64,000 bases of DNA from Molossus alvarezi (Eukaryota; Chordata; Mammalia; Chiroptera; Molossidae). Both the position numbers and the translations under genes were made by a program. The notes under the pieces were generated by a model, which saw only the letters and a program-made list of their open reading frames with translations, had not been told where the DNA came from and did no database searches. The DNA is taken from assembly GCA_037176705.1 (NCBI GenBank), contig CM073891.1:48858571-48922570 (forward strand), given 5' to 3'. Below, piece after piece: positions 58,440 through 64,000 of this stretch. Positions within the stretch are counted from its first letter, which is position 1, and every line of letters begins with the position of its first letter.

Positions 58440-58830
58440 AAGGTTGTGTGGTTTAGTAGAAAGAACATAAATACTTGTGTTTGAATCTACTTTACCAGCT
58501 GTGAGTAATCAGGAAAGTCTGTGCCTCAGTTACCTCATCTATAAATAAATTTTTAGAATAAAATAGTACAGTCTAAAAATGCCAGGAATACTGATCCAAA
58601 CCTTGGGTCTGTCTTTGTTTATGAGCTATAGTTCTTTTAGGTTTGTTTATGAGTTATGCTTTGTTTTGAGCTATGTTTACGAGATATGCTGACTTTGTTT
58701 ATGAGCTATGCTTCTTTTAGTTTCTGCATTTGTACGATGAGGATTATTATGTCTAATGTGCAGTTGTGAGATTTAAAATAATACACAAAGGCACATACCA
58801 TGAATCCTGTATGCAGTAGATACACATTAA
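58440..58830 (+). mobile_element. MIR SINE interrupted by a local tandem repeat
   Basis: The left part has 'gtggtttagtagaaagaac', 'ccagctgtgagtaatcagg' and 'gcctcagttacctcatctataaa'. The right part resumes with 'tgcatttgtacgatgaggattatta' and ends 'ggcacataccatgaatcc'. The insertion between them is the degenerate tandem repeat at 58617-58720, which partly repeats the MIR word before it. Confidence 0.65.
58617..58720. repeat. Degenerate tandem repeat, unit about 25-35 bp
   Basis: Four imperfect copies of a 'tttgtttatgagctatgct' word with variable spacers. Confidence 0.8.
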
Positions 58831-59625
58831 AAAACAGCCCCATCTATCAAGTCTTTTCCCTCAAGGTATCACCATAACTGACTCACATCATAATTGACCA
58901 GGTCATCAAGCCAAAGGAAAATGCTCCTTTATGAAGTACTAATAAAGTAGGCTTTCAATAAACATTTACGAAATAAATAAAAAGTGTATAGATTATGTTT
59001 CACATATGCAAGAGACTATAAAGTCCATATTCAAGAGAACTGCAATAATCCAATTTAGAAAGTAGGTAACTGCATGGCTAGATGATATCTATAGCATTTC
59101 TAAAGTTTCATTTGAACAAAAATATCTGCCTGAATATGTAGTTTCTGTGTAACGTCAGAGGGCTAAAATTGGATCTGCAGGCAGATACTCCAGACTCAAA
59201 AATTTCAGTTCAGCAAAAGGAAAATGCACACATGACAATCAGTTTTTACAAGGGCTATGATCTGATTGCAAATAAGTGACTTCTTGTGGCTTACAGTATC
59301 CATGATTAGCCTGGATGGCACAGTCAGGGGTACTCTAGAAAGGTTTTCCATATGAGGTAAGAATCGAAGTAGGTGAACTTGAACATCCTTTACCATGGTC
59401 AAAATTTGATAATAAAATGATTGTCTTAGCTGCCTCACAGTAGCTGTAATAAGTGCAAAAATGGTCTTTACACAAAACTTAGAACTCTAAAAACTCTTAA
59501 AAAGACTCTAAATAGACTTTAAAAACTATAAAAGGCACGTATGCAAAGTTATTCTGTTTGTATATACAGCATATACATTCATTTCTGCTGAAACCAACAA
59601 CTTTGTGTTTTGTTTTACTTTAGGT

Positions 59626-59666
<41 letters not shown>

Positions 59667-61388
59667 GTATTATCTTAATTTCTCATGACAAAACTTAATG
59701 AAAAAAGTACATTCACAACTTTAAATATCAGTAAACATATCAGTCAGGGATATTTAAATGTACTTGAAAATAGGGACTAAAATTTGGGGAAAGGAGAAGC
59801 AATTATATCAACAATGTGAGAAGTAAGCTTACAAGTGAACCTTGTGCTGGATGCAGCATGTCAAAACTATTTGGTAAAGATTTCCAAGTAAGACAGTTTA
59901 TGGTGAGTTTCAAATTAGAAGCAGAACAATCTGACTGAAGAAAGCTATAGATGAAAGAATTACTTCTCTGTCTTCTGAAGCCATTCAACTGGAGGAACTG
60001 GAGAATATTCTCAGGTCCTCTCTTGCCAAGTGAATTATGATAAAATTTAAAAACCAGTTTCATCACAGACTTATGGAATGGAAAATACATTAATGCTAAA
60101 TCAACAATTTATTTTAGTGAAATATGCTATAACATTTGGGACATATGTTTATTCTTAAGGCATTACAAAATTTAGGAGAATTCTCCTTTTCTGATTGCCT
60201 TTCTATATTATTTCTAATGACCTTTGTTAAGCTGAGGTGCCTTACTTTCTAATACCTATTCCAGGAACCTGGAATTTACAGATTTATCATCTTTCAGAAT
60301 GGACTGTATAATTTTGGACCAAAATAATGTTGAATTTTTAGGTTCACAATAGGCTAAGGAAAAAGGCATAAAAAGTCAATGTGCTCTATTTTTGGAATCA
60401 ATCATTTTGGCTTCTAGTGACAAATGTTTGGTCTCCGGTGCCAAAGTAAGGTGGGAACTTCATTCACTCTCTCTCTCTGTTATGCACTTATTAGTGCTCC
60501 CTTGTGTCCTAAAGTGTCCCCAGAATTTCTTTCCCTTATTCAACTGGCAGCCTTCTCTTTATCAAGGACTACTTCTCCAGTAGCAGGAGATAGATAGCAA
60601 CATCTATCTCCTATTAAATTCACCAAATTTCCTTCTACTTTCTATTTTTATAATTCCACTTCTGTGAAAATCGAGCTCAAAGCCTACATCGACATCAATA
60701 AAACTTCCTTTAACTTCGTTCCCTACTTCATGCCCTTGATCTCTTGTTATATGCAGTCAACTCCCTAGACTCACATTCTTTTATCAGTAACTGCCTCCAG
60801 ACTATTCTGTATGTACGTTTGAAATGCTGCCCATTCTTCTATCTATAAAAGTTGTCCAACTTATTCTTCTCTCATTATTTAAATGATTATCGGAATATAA
60901 TCTCCACCACTAAACCTGATTTAGAAAAACACACAATAGAGCTGATGCCTTTCTTTTGTTCATGTCAATATCTCCTACACGATGTAATTAGTTTATCGGA
61001 CCACCTGTTTAAAATTGCTGCTATTGTTGTTGTTTTAATTCAATTATCCATGTCCTAGAAATATGTGTTAATGGTGTTTAAGTTTACTATTTTTCTAGAA
61101 CATTGCCTTGGGAAGTACAATTTAATAGTATCATTTTAGCAATATAACACTACAATCATGAAGTTGTAAGTTCTTTCTGAATAAAAACCCACTTTCCGGG
61201 ATCTAAATAATATCTATCTATATATATACACACAAACATATGTATATATCATTTATTTATATTATATATAGAGAGATGTGTATAAAAATCAGTGTATATG
61301 TATTTAAAATCTTTATGTATATATAAATCACACAATAAATAAACCTACTTTTTAAATGATATGTACAGCACAAGACTGTTTCTTCTTT
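58831..61388. other. Intronic DNA, no exon
   Basis: A (TA)n tract lies at 59628-59663 and a TA-rich stretch at 61198-61290. A pyrimidine-rich block at about 60530-60960 may be an old L2-like piece but is not callable. Confidence 0.5.
59628..59663. repeat. (TA)n microsatellite
   Basis: Eighteen or so uninterrupted TA units. Confidence 0.95.
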
Positions 61389-61389
61389 A

Positions 61390-61600
61390 TTAAAAAAATA
61401 TTTTTCTTTATTGATTTTTTTTTTAGGGAGAGGGAGAGATAGAAACATCGATGAGAGAGAACATCCACTGGCCGCCTCCTGCATGCTCCCACTGGGGGGG
61501 TTGGGCCCACAACCTGGGCACGTGCCCTGACTGGGAATTAAACCAGCAACCTCTTGCTGTATGGGTCGACGCTCAACCACTGAGCCACACCAGCCGGGCA
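61390..61600 (-). mobile_element. VES SINE, third subfamily, close to an exon
   Basis: 'cctcctgcatgctcccactg', 'cgacgctcaaccactgagccacaccagccgggc'. It ends only about 100 bp downstream of the penultimate SEMA3E coding exon. The probable TSD contains 'caagact' on both sides. Confidence 0.9.
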
Positions 61601-61697
61601 AGACTTTCTTTGTAAGCACTCAAATAAACAATCATCTATTGACTAATTGCACACTATATGAAAGACACCACGGTGTGAATGTACAGCTTTGAATTAC

Positions 61698-61837
61698 CTC
61701 CTCTTTTCTTGTGTCACGTCCTTTCTGTACAAACCAGATAACTTTTGCTTGCAAAGATCGCGGAGTGCATTCCAGCAACGTACTGTTGTTCTCTATACCA
61801 TATGCCAGTCGCTCTTCAGTATTATCCAACGCATCCC
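61698..61837 (-). CDS. SEMA3E: SEMA3E penultimate coding exon (Ig-like domain, first half)
   Basis: 140 nt. The first two bases complete a Gly codon split from the exon before, then the exon reads 'DALDNTEERLAYGIENNSTLLECTPRSLQAKVIWFVQKGRDTRKEE' and ends in phase 0. 'STLLEC' supplies the first Cys of the Ig-like C2 disulfide (its partner is in the last exon), and 'VIWF' the core Trp strand. 'NNST' is a potential N-glycosylation site. The acceptor is TTGTAG|GG and the donor GAG|GTAATT. The frame joins exactly with exons at both sides, so the gene looks functional here. Confidence 0.95.
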
Positions 61838-63331
61838 CTACAATACAAATGTTAATATCAGCATTGAGACTTTGATTTTATGGTCAAATTAATATTTCTA
61901 AAGATTTATTTATTCAGATCCCTGCATCGAACTGAATAACTTTCATTACTTATTGCTAATTTCAATGAGGTCATTCAAAGGAGTTTTTTGGAGTTAGTGG
62001 CATACCTAAATCTCAACATTAAAAAGGCATAGCAGGCTTTGGGGTGGGACAGAGGGAATTACTGGGAGCTTAATCTCAAAGGATAAGACAATCAAGAAAG
62101 TAAAAGGATGAGTCAGTGTTAAAGTGATAGGAAATCAGTGGCAAGTGTTTCACAAAGCAGGCAAGAGAAGGTGAGCACCAAATGTTCAAGCAAGGATAGG
62201 ACTCGATCCATGGCTACAAAGGAGCAGGAAGCAGGAATCCAGGAAACAGGGCACTACAGAAATACAAGTGAGTGCCATCTTGACCAGGGATCGCACTGAT
62301 CCAGATATTGGGCTCCTGCGGTAAGAAAAGAGTATGAAACTGAACTAAGGATTTTGTGAACCTGAGTTTCTTGATGTTAAACTGTATCTTGGATCAGAAA
62401 AACTCTCTCTGAGCTTGAACCTGAATTGGCATGCAGGCAAGTATACCTAACTGCAGTGGGGAATAAAAGCAAGTGTATTACATTTTTGTTGTTTTAACCA
62501 AGGTCAAATTCAATAACTAGATCCCAGGGCTTTTTCCCTATGCCTGTGTCCTCATCTTTACAACGGGCCCCTCAGCTTCCCTAGGATTAAGACCCTGCCT
62601 TTCTCTAGCCAACATTCTCAGAGGCTTCCGTCCTGCACTAGATCTGGAGTCAGCCTGGGGTCTAGCAAACTATTACTGGACCGCAGTTCCTGGAACTGTG
62701 TATGAACATCATGGGTCTCCCAATCATGGTGCCCTTTCCTTCTGTGACTTCTCGACAAAGCTGGTGACACTAAGCACAGCCTGTCCTCCAGCCGTCATCA
62801 CCGCGTGAAAAGCCACAACACTGTTTCTAGCTACCCCCGTTCCTCGGAAACCCACATCGGTACAACCTACCTCAGCTCTAAGCTTATTCCACTCCAGTGA
62901 AAGAGTCAAAGTTTTTCACTTTATTCTATCCCAAGACTTTACAGGTAACTTAACACAAATTAGATCACTCTTGACAAAAGTTCCATACGTTATATAACGA
63001 GGCCATGCGAGATGGAGAGAGAAGTCTTACTAATCACTGTGGCATCAGCCACTTCAAACATGCAGCATTGTTGTTCTAGGATGACCCTATTTTGAAGTAT
63101 AACAGTGAATGCTGGTGGTAATATATTAAAGTTCATTTCCTAAGTAAGTAAAAATTATACGTCAAATCCACAGCATTTTAACTACATGGGAGAAAGAAAG
63201 AATACTTTTAGTAACAGTGGACTCGTATATATCAATCATAAGGAAAACAAAAGATCCCTCTTTTGGAGTTCGCAATTGCTCTTCAATGTACTCCTTAAGT
63301 AACCCATAGCAATCAATTTTCTATGGATTAC
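61838..63331 (-). other. SEMA3E: SEMA3E intron of about 1.5 kb
   Basis: Lies between the two upstream exons. No young repeat and no further exon are visible. Confidence 0.85.
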
Positions 63332-63399
63332 CGGCAAACTGCTGTCCAAAGCACTGCTGAGCGGCATTTCCATGCCGAACGTCTTGTCTGCGGAACCGC
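63332..63399 (-). CDS. SEMA3E: SEMA3E exon with RFRR basic cleavage site
   Basis: 68 nt. The first G completes an Arg codon, then 'RFRRQDVRHGNAAQQCFGQQFA' follows and the last G begins the Gly codon finished by the next exon. It links the PSI region to the Ig-like domain. The basic RRFRR run matches a proprotein-convertase site; in SEMA3E, furin processing here is known to yield the p61 form. The acceptor is TTTTAG|GCGG with a pyrimidine tract and the donor GCCG|GTAATC. Confidence rests on the perfect phase match and the conserved 'RRQDVRHGN' segment. Confidence 0.93.
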
Positions 63400-64000
63400 C
63401 TAAAAGAAAGTAAACACATTTAAAAGATGTTCAGATTTAAATTTTCCAGACTTTAAAATATAGCCAACTGCATTGAACATTCAAGTAGTATTCTGCTACT
63501 GAAAAAACTGATCAGTCATACAAAACAAGGATAAAATCCAAGTTTCACAGTTTTCAAGATTTCCAGTGAATGTTATTCGATGGATAAGATCCTTATAAAA
63601 CTATTCTTTAATGTTTACATAAATTTTAATTGTAAATATTGAAATAATAATTTAAGAAAATTCTCACTTAATTGCATTAAAAGTTTACTTTAATAAGAAG
63701 TCTGATTTGAAATGACTGTCTTGGATGGTAAGGTATGTTTACAGAGAAAGACAGCAGAATTTAAGGCAGAGTATTTTAGCAAAAAATACATAAAACTTCT
63801 ATATAATAAAGTGCATGTAAAAAAGGTATTTGAAACCAAATATTTTGTTCTATAGCTATCATGGCTAATTAGTCCAAACACAGTTGCTAATCAAATGATA
63901 GCTAATAACCTATTTAACTTACTCTTTTATTCAGACATCATATGTAGAAATTATATGCCTCTATTCAATGTGGTGGTGTGTTATACATTTTTAACAGGGT
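63400..64000 (-). other. SEMA3E: SEMA3E upstream intron (partial)
   Basis: AT-rich and without recognised repeats or exons up to the window end. Earlier SEMA3E exons must lie beyond 64000. Confidence 0.7.

Larger units (their letters stand above)
34363..61697 (-). other. SEMA3E: SEMA3E last intron, about 27.3 kb
   Basis: It is bounded by a donor GAG|GTAATT at 61698/61697 and an acceptor GCAG|GTA at 34363/34362 on the minus strand, both phase 0. The intron holds the LINE-1 nest at 47080-57630 in antisense orientation to the gene, several SINEs, a MITE and microsatellites. I see no additional exon. Confidence 0.9.

Overview
The window is mammalian nuclear DNA, most likely from a bat. The main lineage signal is about twenty copies of a tRNA-derived SINE (head reading CCCTGGCCGGTTTGGCTCAG) of the VES type known from yangochiropteran bats. 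Relatively fresh LINE-1 copies, a mariner-type MITE, and old MIR, L2 and MLT1 relics fit this. I cannot name the genus.

One host protein-coding gene is supported: the 3' end of SEMA3E (class 3 semaphorin E) on the minus strand. Three coding exons are visible at 63332-63399, 61698-61837 and 33910-34362. Their splice sites and phases agree, and introns of about 1.5 kb and 27.3 kb separate them. The stop codon is at 33910-33912, and an interspersed-repeat-poor block of roughly 3.8 kb below it (about 30110-33909) is the probable 3' UTR. Coordinates below about 30 kb would be intergenic, downstream of SEMA3E. A processed CISD1 (mitoNEET) retrocopy lies there at 22900-23610.

The rest is mobile DNA in nests bounded by target-site duplications (TSDs). 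Nest 1 (minus strand, 13420-21764) is an old full-length LINE-1 (L1-C). It was interrupted by a VES SINE (16581-16838) and by a 2.25-kb half-LINE (17577-19822). The half-LINE has a CpG-rich 5' UTR, one intact 313-codon ORF1, a G-rich 3' UTR and no ORF2, which is the HAL1 architecture. Nest 2 (plus strand, inside the last SEMA3E intron) is an L2 relic split by LINE-1 L1-A (47080-57630), which is itself split by a near-intact young LINE-1 (L1-B, 48718-54581, 12-bp TSD) and by a SINE. L1-B keeps an open ORF1 and a full-length ORF2 broken only by a 2-nt deletion near 50740.

The items most worth a second look are the HAL1-like element with its ETS/YY1-like 5' end, the near-intact L1-B with a substituted C-terminal histidine, the layered nests, the mariner MITE at 38925-39052, and a perfect alternating purine-pyrimidine palindrome in the presumed SEMA3E 3' UTR. 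No prokaryotic genes, CRISPR arrays or true tRNA/rRNA genes were seen. Family names rest on recognition by eye; no database search was run.
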